Shown: positions 23,724-35,034 of the stretch, in pieces
Layout: each line of letters starts with the position of its first letter
Position numbering within the stretch: position 1 is the first letter of the stretch
DNA from: Trinickia terrae
GTDB taxonomy: Bacteria > Pseudomonadota > Gammaproteobacteria > Burkholderiales > Burkholderiaceae
Assembly (NCBI RefSeq): GCF_005144415.1
Contig: NZ_SWJE01000016.1
Location: 1 to 64,000 of the forward strand
Direction: 5' to 3'
Length of the DNA stretch: 64,000 nt
Notes under the pieces: generated by a model
The model's database searches: none
Told to the model about the DNA's origin: nothing
Seen by the model: only the letters and a program-made list of their open reading frames with translations
Program-made: the position numbers and the translations under genes

Positions 23724-26222
23724 ATGCGGGCGGTGCTGTGCGGATTTGCGTTGGGCGTTTTCTGTTTGCAGCAGCAGGCGGCTTTGCCGGGAGCGCTGCA
23801 CTGGGTCATCGGCGCGGCGTTGCTTGCCGTGGCGATCGCGTTCGCCGTATGGGCGTTCAAGCGTCGAACACGCTGGCTTCGACATGCCGGGTTTTGCGCG
23901 CTCGTCGTCTCGGCTGTGTTCGCCGGATTCGGCTATGCGGCCTGGCGAGCCGAAATCCGTTTGCGCGACGCGTTGCCCGTTTCGTGGCAAGGGCGCGATA
24001 TCGAACTTGCGGGACACATCGAAGGATTGCCCTCGCGCGACGCGAACGGCACGCGATTCCTCTTTGCTGTCGACACCGATGAAGCCCGGCGCACCACTGG
24101 CATTGCCCATTTCCCTTCCACGCTTCAGCTCGCGTGGATCGATCGCACGGGCGCGCCGGAAGCGTTGCCGGTTCTCGCGCCGGGCGATCGATGGCGATTG
24201 ACCGTGCGGCTGAAGCGGCCGCACGGCAACGCGAACTTCGGCGTGCGCGATCCCGAAGCCGCGCTGCTGGCGCGCAATGTTCGCGCGACGGGGTATGTGT
24301 CGGCGGCATCGGCAGCCAAGCGTCTGCCGGGCAGGGCGAGCGGCGTTGGGCTGACGATCGGCCGCTGGCGCTTTGCGTTGCGTGCGCGCATCGGCGCCGT
24401 GCTCGACGACGCGCCGCATCGCGGCATCGTGATGGCGCTGGCCGTTGGAGCGCAGGATGCAGTCGGCGCGGAGGACTGGCTCGTGATGCGCAACACCGGC
24501 ACCAGTCATTTGATTGCGATTTCAGGTTTGCATATCAGTCTCGTGGCGGGACTGTGCGCGGCGCTCGCCGGAGGCTTGTGGCGGCGCTCGTGCTTTCTCG
24601 CGCGCGTGAGCCGCTGCGAGTGGCCGCTCATCGTGCCGGCGCAGATCGTCGCCGCCGTGGCAGGCGTGGCGTTTGCCGCGTTCTATGCGGCGCTCGCAGG
24701 ATTCAACGTGCCTGCGCAGCGCGCGCTATGGATGCTGGCGGTGGTGAGCGCCGCCTTCGTGAGCGGGCGCAGTGTGGCGCCCTCGCTGGTGCTGGCGTGG
24801 GCGCTCGGCATTGTTTTGCTTGCCGACCCCTGGGCTGTTGTCACGCCCGGTTTCTGGCTGTCGTTTGGCGCGGTTGCAGCGATTTTGCTTGTGGTGCATG
24901 GGCATTTGCGCGTGCGTCATGAGGCTCCGGATTGGACGGAGCATGACGAGCCGCCCGCATCGCGCGTTTCGCGGGCGCTCGCTGCCATGCGGCGCTGGTT
25001 GATACGTTGGCGCGAACGCCTGATGAGCGCGGCTCGCGTTCAATATGCGGTCACGCTGGGTCTTGCCCCGCTAACGGCATTTTGGTTTTCGCAGATTCCC
25101 TTGATCGGACCGTTTGCGAACGCCTTCGCGATTCCCTGGGTGAGCGTGCTCGCCACTCCGGCGGTGCTCGCGGGCGTGGTGTTGCCTGCGCCGATCGACG
25201 CGTGGGCGTTTCACGCTGCGCACACGCTGATCGAAGCCCTGATCGCCGCGTTGCGAACCATATCAGGCCCTCAATGGGCCGTCTGGCGCCTGCCGCAGCC
25301 AAGCGCCTGGGCGCTCGCAGCCGCAGCGGCTGGCGTCGTCTGGTGCCTGCTGCCGCGCGGCTGGCCGCTGCGCTGGGCCGCGCCGCTGACATGGCTGCCG
25401 CTCTGCCTGCCTCCGCCGGCCGGTCCGCCTGCGGGCACGTTCCGGCTCACCGCGCTCGACGTTGGCCAAGGCTCGTCGATCCTGATCGAGACCGCGCGCC
25501 ACGCGCTGCTTTTCGACACCGGTCCCGGCCCGGAATCGACGCACGCGGGCGAGCGCATCGTCGCGCCGTTCCTGCAGGCGAACGGCGTGCCGGTGCTCGA
25601 CGCGCTCGTGATCAGCCATGCGGACTCCGATCACGCGGGCGGCGCCGGCGCCGTGCTGCAGGCGGTCCGCGTGCGGCAACTGCTCGGCGGACTGCCGCCG
25701 TCGAACCGGCTATGGGACGCCGCCCGCACGGCAGGCGCCGATACACTGCGCTGCTCGGCCGGTCAGCGCTGGCAATGGGACGGTGTCGAGTTCGCCATGC
25801 TCTGGCCTGACCCTGGGCCGCTGCCGAAAGTATCGAACGCACAATCGTGCGTGCTGCGCGTGAGCGCGCCGGGGATGTCGGCGCTGCTGACGGGCGACGT
25901 CGATGCACCGTCCGAGCGCGTGCTGGTCGCCCGCGCCCGGGACGCTCTGCGCGCAGAGGTGCTCGTCGTGCCGCATCACGGCAGCAAGAGCTCGTCGACC
26001 GAGCCGTTCCTCGACTCTATCGATCCGCTCGTCGCCGTATTTCAGGTAGGCTATCTCAATCGTTTTCACCATCCGGACCGGGGCGTGTGGGCGCGCTACG
26101 AGGCGCGCGGCATCGACCTCACGCGCAGCGACCGCGACGGCGCGGTGCGCATCGAAGCGAGCGGCGGGGTGCTCGCGCTCGAACGCTACCGCGAGACGCA
26201 TCGCCGCTACTGGATGGACTGA
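23724..26222 (+). CDS. comEC: Competence DNA channel protein ComEC/Rec2
   Basis: 832-residue inner-membrane protein that forms the channel carrying single-stranded DNA into the cell in natural transformation. Several N-terminal helices and an OB-like domain (about 55-150) precede the Competence domain (VMRNTGTSHLIAISGLHISL) with many helices. A C-terminal metallo-beta-lactamase-like domain follows (ALDVGQGSSILIE, SHADSDHAGGAG, VPHHGSKSS), the presumed nuclease part. The ATG at 23724 follows GGAGGG. The full three-part architecture is intact. Confidence 0.96.
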   Translation: MRAVLCGFALGVFCLQQQAALPGALHWVIGAALLAVAIAFAVWAFKRRTRWLRHAGFCALVVSAVFAGFGYAAWRAEIRLRDALPVSWQGRDIELAGHIEGLPSRDANGTRFLFAVDTDEARRTTGIAHFPSTLQLAWIDRTGAPEALPVLAPGDRWRLTVRLKRPHGNANFGVRDPEAALLARNVRATGYVSAASAAKRLPGRASGVGLTIGRWRFALRARIGAVLDDAPHRGIVMALAVGAQDAVGAEDWLVMRNTGTSHLIAISGLHISLVAGLCAALAGGLWRRSCFLARVSRCEWPLIVPAQIVAAVAGVAFAAFYAALAGFNVPAQRALWMLAVVSAAFVSGRSVAPSLVLAWALGIVLLADPWAVVTPGFWLSFGAVAAILLVVHGHLRVRHEAPDWTEHDEPPASRVSRALAAMRRWLIRWRERLMSAARVQYAVTLGLAPLTAFWFSQIPLIGPFANAFAIPWVSVLATPAVLAGVVLPAPIDAWAFHAAHTLIEALIAALRTISGPQWAVWRLPQPSAWALAAAAAGVVWCLLPRGWPLRWAAPLTWLPLCLPPPAGPPAGTFRLTALDVGQGSSILIETARHALLFDTGPGPESTHAGERIVAPFLQANGVPVLDALVISHADSDHAGGAGAVLQAVRVRQLLGGLPPSNRLWDAARTAGADTLRCSAGQRWQWDGVEFAMLWPDPGPLPKVSNAQSCVLRVSAPGMSALLTGDVDAPSERVLVARARDALRAEVLVVPHHGSKSSSTEPFLDSIDPLVAVFQVGYLNRFHHPDRGVWARYEARGIDLTRSDRDGAVRIEASGGVLALERYRETHRRYWMD

Positions 26223-26260
26223 CGGACAGCGCGAAGATAACCACAAGGAGACACCGGCGC

Positions 26261-27076
26261 GTGAAAAACATCATCCACTTCTCTCACGCGAACGGCTTTC
26301 CCGCGTCCACCTACCGCACGATCTTCGCGGAGCTCGCCGACGACTACGAACTGCGCAGCATCGAGCGCATCGGCCACGACGCGCGCTATCCGGTGACGAG
26401 CGGCTGGCCGCATCTCGTCGAGCAGCTGCTCGAGGATATCGACCGCTCCTATCGGCATCCCGTGTGGCTCGTCGGCCATTCGCTCGGCGGATATCTGTCG
26501 CTGATGGCGGCGTTGAAAAAGCCGCAGTGGGTGAGGGGCGTGGTGATGCTCGACTCGCCGGTGATCGCGGGCTGGCGTGCGAACGTGCTGCGCGTCACGC
26601 AATGGACCGGGCTCGACGAGCGGCTCTCACCCGCGGCCGCCACGCGCACGCGCCGCACCCGATGGGCGAGCCGAGAGGAGACGTGGCGCCATTTCCACTC
26701 GAAGCCCGCGTTTGCCCGTTGGGACGAGCGCGTGCTCTCCGACTACGTCGACTTCGGCATTCCGCAGACGGCGGCCGACGGCGAGCGCACGCTCGCGTTC
26801 GATCGCGACGTCGAATACCTGATCTACCGGACGCTGCCGCGTACGCTCGGCGCCCGGCTCGTGCACGGCGCGCCGGTGCCGGTCGCGTTCATCGCCGGAC
26901 GGCATTCGAAGGAGATCCGTCAGGTCGGCTTGGAGGCGACCCGGCGCGTGACCGGCGGCCACATCGAATGGATCGACGGCAGCCATCTGTTCCCGATGGA
27001 AAAGCCGCTTGAAACGGCGCGCGCGCTGCAGCGGGCGCTGCGCGAATTGCAGTCGCGCGAGCTCACTGCCGCGTGA
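26261..27076 (+). CDS. Alpha/beta hydrolase
   Basis: 271-residue hydrolase. The nucleophile elbow is VGHSLGGYLS (Ser in GHSLG). The early FSHANGFPASTY oxyanion block and the late DGSHLFPMEKP with the catalytic His are typical of this COG0596-type group. The substrate is unknown. The start is a GTG at 26261 with AAGGAG ten bases upstream; a longer frame would overlap comEC antiparallel in codon phase and is rejected. It lies 38 bp after comEC. Confidence 0.9.
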   Translation: MKNIIHFSHANGFPASTYRTIFAELADDYELRSIERIGHDARYPVTSGWPHLVEQLLEDIDRSYRHPVWLVGHSLGGYLSLMAALKKPQWVRGVVMLDSPVIAGWRANVLRVTQWTGLDERLSPAAATRTRRTRWASREETWRHFHSKPAFARWDERVLSDYVDFGIPQTAADGERTLAFDRDVEYLIYRTLPRTLGARLVHGAPVPVAFIAGRHSKEIRQVGLEATRRVTGGHIEWIDGSHLFPMEKPLETARALQRALRELQSRELTAA

Positions 27077-28846
<1,770 letters not shown>

Positions 28847-28874
28847 ACGGCCCCCACGCTCACTATCGTTCGCT

Positions 28875-28924
28875 GTCGACCGGAGTTACCGCTTTAGCGG
28901 TTACTCCGGTCCCATGCAAAGCGC
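28875..28924 (+). repeat. Palindromic intergenic repeat, copy B
   Basis: ACCGGAGT-ta-CCGC-TTTA-GCGG-tt-ACTCCGGT (28879-28910) with the conserved tail GGTCCCATGCAAAGCGC. It has the same layout as copy A at 9757-9806 but different, compensating stem bases. It follows the pyrG stop by about 30 bp. Confidence 0.7.
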
Positions 28925-28956
28925 CCCCCGAGGGGGCGGCTGCCTCCCTTGGGGCG
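28924..28956 (+). repeat. C/G-rich palindromic segment between repeat copies B and C
   Basis: CCCCCGAGGGGG forms a tight hairpin and is followed by a second G/C-rich stretch (CCTCCCTTGGGG). Similar C-rich/G-rich blocks recur in Burkholderiales intergenic regions to my recollection; this was not checked here. Confidence 0.5.
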
Positions 28957-28997
28957 GCATGGGACCCGAGTAGAGCGCTGAAGCGCCAACTCGGGTC
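28957..28997 (-). repeat. Palindromic intergenic repeat, copy C (inverted)
   Basis: Read on the minus strand it gives CCCGAGT-tg-GCGC-TTCA-GCGC-tct-ACTCGGG and then the tail GTCCCATGCC. This is close to copy A and inverted relative to copy B, so B and C form a head-to-head pair in the pyrG-kdsA gap. It ends just before the kdsA ribosome site. Confidence 0.7.
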
Positions 28998-29012
28998 AGC
29001 ATGGGAGGCCGC

Positions 29013-29867
29013 ATGAAACTGTGCGATTTCGAAGTCGGTCTCGACCAGCCGTTTTTTCTGATCGCGGGCACCTGCGTCGTCGAATCGGAGCAAATGACGA
29101 TCGATACCGCGGGCCGTCTCAAGGAAATCTGCGCCAAGCTGAACGTCCCGTTCATTTATAAATCGTCGTACGACAAGGCCAATCGCAGCTCGGGCAAGTC
29201 GTTTCGCGGGCTCGGGATGGACGAGGGCTTGCGCATCCTCTCCGAAGTGAAGAAGCAGCTCGGCCTGCCGGTGCTGACCGACGTGCACAGCGAAGAGGAA
29301 ATCGAACCGGTCGCGTCGGTCGTCGACGTGCTGCAGACGCCCGCATTCCTGTGCCGCCAGACCGATTTCATCCACGCATGCGCGCGCTCGGGCAAGCCGG
29401 TCAACATCAAGAAGGGCCAGTTCCTCGCGCCGCACGACATGAAGAACGTGATCGACAAGGCCCGCGACGCCGCACGCGAAGCAGGGCTGTCGGAGGACCG
29501 CTTCCTCGCGTGCGAGCGCGGCGTGTCGTTCGGCTATAACAACCTCGTGTCGGACATGCGCTCGCTCGCGATCATGCGCGAGACGAGCGCGCCGGTCGTG
29601 TTCGACGCGACGCATTCGGTGCAGCTGCCGGGCGGCCAGGGCACGAGCTCGGGCGGCCAGCGCGAATTCGTGCCGGTGCTGGCGCGCGCCGCGGTGGCGA
29701 CGGGCATCGCCGGCCTCTTCATGGAGACGCATCCGAACCCCGCGCAAGCCAAGTCGGACGGCCCCAACGCGGTGCCGCTCAACCGCATGGCGGATCTGCT
29801 CGAGACGCTGATTACGCTCGATCGGGCCGTCAAGCGCACGCCGTTTCTCGAAAGCGATTTCAACTGA
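29013..29867 (+). CDS. kdsA: 3-deoxy-8-phosphooctulonate (KDO 8-P) synthase
   Basis: 284-residue aldolase that joins phosphoenolpyruvate and arabinose 5-phosphate to make KDO 8-phosphate for lipopolysaccharide. Family blocks include [46 protein letters not shown] and [12 protein letters not shown]. The ATG at 29013 has GGGAGG five bases upstream. It is preceded by the paired palindromic repeats and followed by eno after 93 bp. Confidence 0.98.
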   Translation: MKLCDFEVGLDQPFFLIAGTCVVESEQMTIDTAGRLKEICAKLNVPFIYKSSYDKANRSSGKSFRGLGMDEGLRILSEVKKQLGLPVLTDVHSEEEIEPVASVVDVLQTPAFLCRQTDFIHACARSGKPVNIKKGQFLAPHDMKNVIDKARDAAREAGLSEDRFLACERGVSFGYNNLVSDMRSLAIMRETSAPVVFDATHSVQLPGGQGTSSGGQREFVPVLARAAVATGIAGLFMETHPNPAQAKSDGPNAVPLNRMADLLETLITLDRAVKRTPFLESDFN

Positions 29868-29897
29868 TGCCCCTGCTTGGGCGGCGCTCGCGCCTGA

Positions 29898-31244
<1,347 letters not shown>

Positions 31245-31276
31245 TTATCTCGTTATTGTTCGTCAATTGATGTGCA

Positions 31277-31312
31277 CGCCGCCCTGCGTATCGCGCAGGG
31301 CGGCGTTTATTT
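31277..31312 (+). terminator. Terminator of eno
   Basis: 12-bp perfect stem CGCCGCCCTGCG / CGCAGGGCGGCG with a TATCG loop, then TTTATTT. It lies 33 bp after the eno stop and just before ftsB. Confidence 0.85.
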
Positions 31313-31326
31313 AACCGGCACTTTGC

Positions 31327-31791
31327 ATGCGGCTCGTCACTGTTGTCCTGATCGTCCTGCTCGCGCTGATCCAGTATCCGCTTTGGTGGGGGCACGGCGG
31401 CTGGTTGCGTGTCCACGAGTTGAGCCAGGAGCTTTCGCAGCAGCAGCAAAAGAACACTGATGAAAAGCTGCGCAACGAGCGCATCGAAGGCGAGGTGCAG
31501 GATCTGCAGAACGGCACCTCGGCGGTCGAGGAACGCGCCCGCTACGAGATGGGCATGATCAAGGACGGCGAGGTCTTCGTGCAGTTCGTGTCGCCGAATC
31601 AGCCGCTGCCGGCGCCGGCGTCGACGGCGTCGAACAATACGTCAACGCGTGGCGAGGTGTCCGCGGCGCCCGTGGCGGTCGTGCCGAATCCTGTGTCGCG
31701 CGTGAAGCCGGAGAAGAAGCACGCTGAGAAGAAGGGCAAGGAAGCGGCGGCGAAGGAAAAAGACAAGATTAAGGCCAAGCGCGCAGGCTGA
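31327..31791 (+). CDS. ftsB: Cell division protein FtsB, with long C-terminal tail
   Basis: Bitopic divisome protein that works with FtsL and FtsQ. An N-terminal helix (about 3-20, [19 protein letters not shown]) is followed by a coiled coil (about 30-65, rich in Gln, Glu and Leu) and the [15 protein letters not shown] block. E. coli FtsB is 103 residues; this one has 154, with a Pro/Ala/Ser linker and then a Lys/Glu/Ala-rich tail from about 120. A terminator lies between eno and this gene, so it may have its own promoter or depend on readthrough. Confidence 0.93.
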   Translation: MRLVTVVLIVLLALIQYPLWWGHGGWLRVHELSQELSQQQQKNTDEKLRNERIEGEVQDLQNGTSAVEERARYEMGMIKDGEVFVQFVSPNQPLPAPASTASNNTSTRGEVSAAPVAVVPNPVSRVKPEKKHAEKKGKEAAAKEKDKIKAKRAG

Positions 31792-31816
31792 GCCGGTGCT
31801 TGTGGAGAGCAGCAAG

Positions 31817-31848
31817 AAAAAAGGCATGGATCGTTCCATGCCTTTTTT
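31817..31848. terminator. Bidirectional terminator after ftsB
   Basis: An A-run, GGCATGGA, loop TCGT, TCCATGCC and a T-run. It is symmetric and serves ftsB and the convergent lipoprotein gene. Confidence 0.88.
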
Positions 31849-31863
31849 CTTAACGGGTCCCGA

Positions 31864-32238
31864 TTACCACCACCAGCCGGGAGAACCGTAGCCGAAGCCG
31901 ATGCCTGTGCTCCAGCCGCTGTAATAACCGCCGTAGGCGATGGGCGCAGGTGCGTAGTAAGGGGCGTAATAGCGCGCCCAAGCCTCAGCGGCCATCGCCT
32001 GATTCTGTTCCTGGAGCACCTGCTTATCGATCGCGTCGTAGCGTTGCTTCTCCTCGGCGCTCAATTGCGGCGCCGGAGCAGTGCCGGATTGAGCCGGAGG
32101 CAGCCGGCTCAGGATGGGCGCCGGCACTTGAGGGTCCAGTGAGCAACCGGACAGCACGGCGCCGCCGGTCAGCGCAGACAGCGCGACGAGGGTTCGAAAC
32201 GCTGTCGATGGCGAGAGACGGGTACGGTTATTTTTCAT
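31864..32238 (-). CDS. Small Gly/Tyr/Trp-rich lipoprotein of unknown function
   Basis: 124 residues. The signal peptide ends in the lipobox LSGC (about residue 31), so it should be lipidated and sent to an envelope membrane. A Pro-rich linker, a short charged helix (SAEEKQRYDAIDKQVLQEQ) and an aromatic tail rich in Tyr, Gly and Trp (WWW at the end) follow. The ATG at 32238 has GGAGG five bases upstream, which decides it over the longer frame from 32283. Not a known family to me. Confidence 0.8.
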   Translation of the reverse strand: MKNNRTRLSPSTAFRTLVALSALTGGAVLSGCSLDPQVPAPILSRLPPAQSGTAPAPQLSAEEKQRYDAIDKQVLQEQNQAMAAEAWARYYAPYYAPAPIAYGGYYSGWSTGIGFGYGSPGWWW

Positions 32239-32367
32239 TTTGACCTCCAACTTCCGCAGGCTGACACGACGCGGCTCCTGCATCCAGGCGGCAGCGGCGC
32301 CTGATCCAAGGATAGTGCGCCGTCCTTACGCAACCAAGCAACCCAGGGCTTGCGCGCCGTCCGCGTC

Positions 32368-33318
32368 CTAGTGGCGCTGCACGGCCGCGGGCGCCACGCC
32401 TGCCGCAATCGGGTTCGCTACGAAGAGCTGTGTGACGTCGACCGGGTCGAACTCGTAGCGCTGGTTGCAATAGTCGCAATGAATCTCGACGTGGCCGCGT
32501 TCTTCGATGACGCCGTCCACTTCCTCGCGTCCGAGCATCTTCAGCATTGCACCGACCTTTTCGCGCGAGCACGTGCAGGCAAAGCGCGCCGCAGCAGGCG
32601 AGAAGTGCTGGACGTTTTCCTGCCAGAAGAGACGCTTGAAGACGGTTTCCGGCGCTTCCTTGAGCAACTCTTCCTGAGACAGCGTGCCGCCGAGCGTGCA
32701 GACGCGCTCCCAGGTATCGGTATCGAGCTCGCCAGCGTGCGGGACGATGCCGCCGTCGCCCGGCAGCTTCTGCAGCAGCATGCCGACGGCCCGCTCGGTG
32801 TTCGCCGCCAGCCACAGCCGGGTGTCGAGCTGCTCGGAGTGATGCATGTAGTGTTCGAGCACTTGCGCCATCGACTCGAGCGGACCGCTCTCGCCGTTGA
32901 GCGGCACGATGCCCTGGTACGGCTGCTGCCCCGGTTTTTTGTCGGCGGGGTCGAGCGTGATCACGCAGCGTCCGCTGCCGCCGGCATTGACCAGCTCGGC
33001 AAAGGATGCGTCGTCGCGGATCGCATCGGCGGTGTCGCCCAGGAACTTCGCCGTCGCGCGCATCGTGAGACTCGAATCGCACTGCACGACCAGCATCTTG
33101 ACGGGACCGTCGCCGAAGATCTGCATGATGAGCGTGCCGTCGAACTTCAAGTTCGCCGACAACAGCGCGCAGGCCGCCATCATTTCTCCTAGCACGTTCC
33201 GCACGGGAGCCGGGTATTGACGGCGTGCGAGCACTTCCTGCCACGTGTTGCGCAGCGAGACAATTTCGCCGCGCACCGGCGCCGCGCTGAACATGAATTT
33301 TTGCAACTGGTCGTCCAC
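32368..33318 (-). CDS. hslO: Redox-regulated chaperonin Hsp33
   Basis: 316-residue chaperone that becomes active on oxidation and protects proteins under oxidative and heat stress. The N-terminal domain (GEIVSLRNTWQEVLA, MQIFGDGPVKMLVVQC) is followed by the C-terminal zinc switch: FACTCSREKVG (CxC) and CDYCNQRYEFD (CxxC). All four zinc cysteines are present. It lies 32 bp downstream of the gamma-carbonic-anhydrase-like gene on the same strand. Confidence 0.96.
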   Translation of the reverse strand: MDDQLQKFMFSAAPVRGEIVSLRNTWQEVLARRQYPAPVRNVLGEMMAACALLSANLKFDGTLIMQIFGDGPVKMLVVQCDSSLTMRATAKFLGDTADAIRDDASFAELVNAGGSGRCVITLDPADKKPGQQPYQGIVPLNGESGPLESMAQVLEHYMHHSEQLDTRLWLAANTERAVGMLLQKLPGDGGIVPHAGELDTDTWERVCTLGGTLSQEELLKEAPETVFKRLFWQENVQHFSPAAARFACTCSREKVGAMLKMLGREEVDGVIEERGHVEIHCDYCNQRYEFDPVDVTQLFVANPIAAGVAPAAVQRH

Positions 33319-33350
33319 AGCTTTTCCTTGATTTGATGGCGCCCGGCCGG

Positions 33351-33875
33351 TTAGCCGATCCGCACGAGCTGCGCCTTGAAGTATTCGCGGCGCTGGGCAT
33401 AGTTCTCCGTATTTCGGCGCATGCCGGCGATATCGGCTTCGCTCAATTCGCGCACCACTTTCGCAGGCGCGCCGAGAATCAGCGAGTTGTCGGGAAAGAC
33501 CTTGCCTTCGGTCACGACGGCGCCTGCGCCAACCAGACAGTTGCGGCCAATCACCGCGCCATTCAAGACCACCGCCTGCATGCCGATCAGCGCCCCTTCC
33601 TTGACCGTGCAGCCGTGCAGCATCGCCTGATGGCCTACGGTCACGTTGGCTTCGATCGTGAGCGGGAAGCCGGGGTCGGTGTGCAGCACGGCGCCTTCCT
33701 GGACGTTGCTGCCCGTGCCGACGCTGATCAGCTCGTTGTCGCCGCGCAGCGCCGCGCCGAACCAGATGCTGGCGTTCTCCTCCAGCGAGACTTTGCCGAT
33801 GATCGTCGCGGAATCCGCGACGAACACGCTTTCATGAATGGTCGGGGCGGAATCGCCGAGCTTGTAGATCGCCAC
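33351..33875 (-). CDS. Gamma-class carbonic-anhydrase-like hexapeptide protein
   Basis: 174-residue left-handed beta-helix protein of the YrdA/PaaY group. It shows hexapeptide repeats (SIWFGAALRGDNE, NVTVGHQAMLHGCTV, LIGMQAVVLNGAVIG) and the zinc-type histidines around LHTDPG and GHQAMLHG. The start is a GTG (AIYKLGDSAPTIH) with GAGG eight bases upstream; the longer frame is less likely. Carbonic anhydrase activity is not certain in this subgroup. Confidence 0.9.
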   Translation of the reverse strand: MAIYKLGDSAPTIHESVFVADSATIIGKVSLEENASIWFGAALRGDNELISVGTGSNVQEGAVLHTDPGFPLTIEANVTVGHQAMLHGCTVKEGALIGMQAVVLNGAVIGRNCLVGAGAVVTEGKVFPDNSLILGAPAKVVRELSEADIAGMRRNTENYAQRREYFKAQLVRIG

Positions 33876-34065
33876 AGTGTTGTCCTCGGGGAAGCGCCGG
33901 GGCGGCCGGTACAATGGCGCGCACGGCAGCAGCGCGCGAAACGTGCAGCTTTCGCTGCTTTCGCGGCGCAGGTTGGTCGGTCAATCGCGTATTGTAAACG
34001 GTTGCGCCGGAACGCCGGCCGATCGGCGCGGGCGCCATGCGGGTCGATTTCTCCATTTCTGGTTC

Positions 34066-34920
34066 ATGACGTTGGCTGTTTCCTCTGTTTTCAGCGCGGC
34101 TTGCGTACGCAGCGCGGCGCTCGCTGTTTTGCTGGAGCGCGATCCGAAGGCGAAAGCCGAGGCGGCGCTCGCCCTTTATGCCCGCTTGATGGCGGGCGAG
34201 GCGGCGTGCTTGCCGTCGCTGGCGATTGACGAGCCTCCCGGCCTGCCGGGCCGGCCGGCGCGTCCCCAGCTCGTCGAGCCGCGGCTGCTGCAGCGGCGCA
34301 GCATGAAGTCGCCGGAAGGGCGGGCGGTGCTGCTGCACGCGCTTGCGCATATCGAATTCAACGCGATCAATTTGGCGCTCGACGCGGTATGGCGCTTTGC
34401 CGGCATGCCCGAAGCGTTCTACGCAGATTGGCTGAAGGTCGCCTCAGAAGAGGCCCATCACTTTTCCCTGCTCGTCGCTCGCCTTGCCGACTACGGGCAC
34501 GCATACGGCGACTTTCCCGCGCACGACGGCCTATGGGACATGTGCGAGCGCACCCGCGGCGACGTGCTGGCGCGCATGGCGCTCGTGCCGCGCACGCTGG
34601 AGGCGCGCGGGCTCGATGCGTCGCCGCCGATTCGCGCACGGCTGCTCCAGGCGGGCGATCACGCATCGGCCGCGATTCTCGACGTGATCCTGCGCGACGA
34701 GATTGGTCATGTGCTGATCGGCAACCGCTGGTTCCGCTATGTGTGCGATCGGCAGGCGCTCGATCCGCATCAGGCCTACCTGCGTCTCGCCGAGCAATAC
34801 CGTGCGCCGAAGCTGCGCGGCCCGTTCAATTTCGACGCCCGCCGCGAGGCGGGCTTCGACGCGGCCGAGCTGGCGGCGCTCGCCCAGCAGGATAGCGGCG
34901 CGGATCGCCGCGAAGAGTGA
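34066..34920 (+). CDS. DUF455 ferritin-like protein
   Basis: 284-residue protein with the ferritin-like four-helix pattern: HALAHIEFNAINLALDAV, KVASEEAHHFSLLVARL and ILDVILRDEIGHVLIGNRW carry the Glu/His pairs expected of a di-iron site. The DUF455 (COG2833) group has no agreed function. It is divergent from the gamma-carbonic-anhydrase-like gene. The ATG at 34066 is chosen by family length. Confidence 0.88.
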   Translation: MTLAVSSVFSAACVRSAALAVLLERDPKAKAEAALALYARLMAGEAACLPSLAIDEPPGLPGRPARPQLVEPRLLQRRSMKSPEGRAVLLHALAHIEFNAINLALDAVWRFAGMPEAFYADWLKVASEEAHHFSLLVARLADYGHAYGDFPAHDGLWDMCERTRGDVLARMALVPRTLEARGLDASPPIRARLLQAGDHASAAILDVILRDEIGHVLIGNRWFRYVCDRQALDPHQAYLRLAEQYRAPKLRGPFNFDARREAGFDAAELAALAQQDSGADRREE

Positions 34921-34995
34921 GTCTGGGCCGTATAGGCATTCGCCGCTGAACGTTTCCTCGGTATTCCGCGCCGCACCAAAATCCCGTCGTCTCGA

Positions 34996-35001
34996 TATAA
35001 T
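34996..35001 (+). promoter_or_regulatory. -10 element before the hydrolase gene at 35035
   Basis: TATAAT, 33 bp before the ATG. Directly after it lies the inverted repeat AACGA-tcat-TCGTT (35004-35017), which could be an operator overlapping the transcription start. Confidence 0.45.
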
Positions 35002-35003
35002 CG

Positions 35004-35017
35004 AACGATCATTCGTT
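35004..35017. promoter_or_regulatory. Operator-like inverted repeat
   Basis: AACGA, spacer TCAT, TCGTT. It lies two bases after a TATAAT box, where a bound repressor would block transcription of the hydrolase gene. No local regulator gene is seen. Confidence 0.3.
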
Positions 35018-35034
35018 TTTGTCGGGCTGCACCC

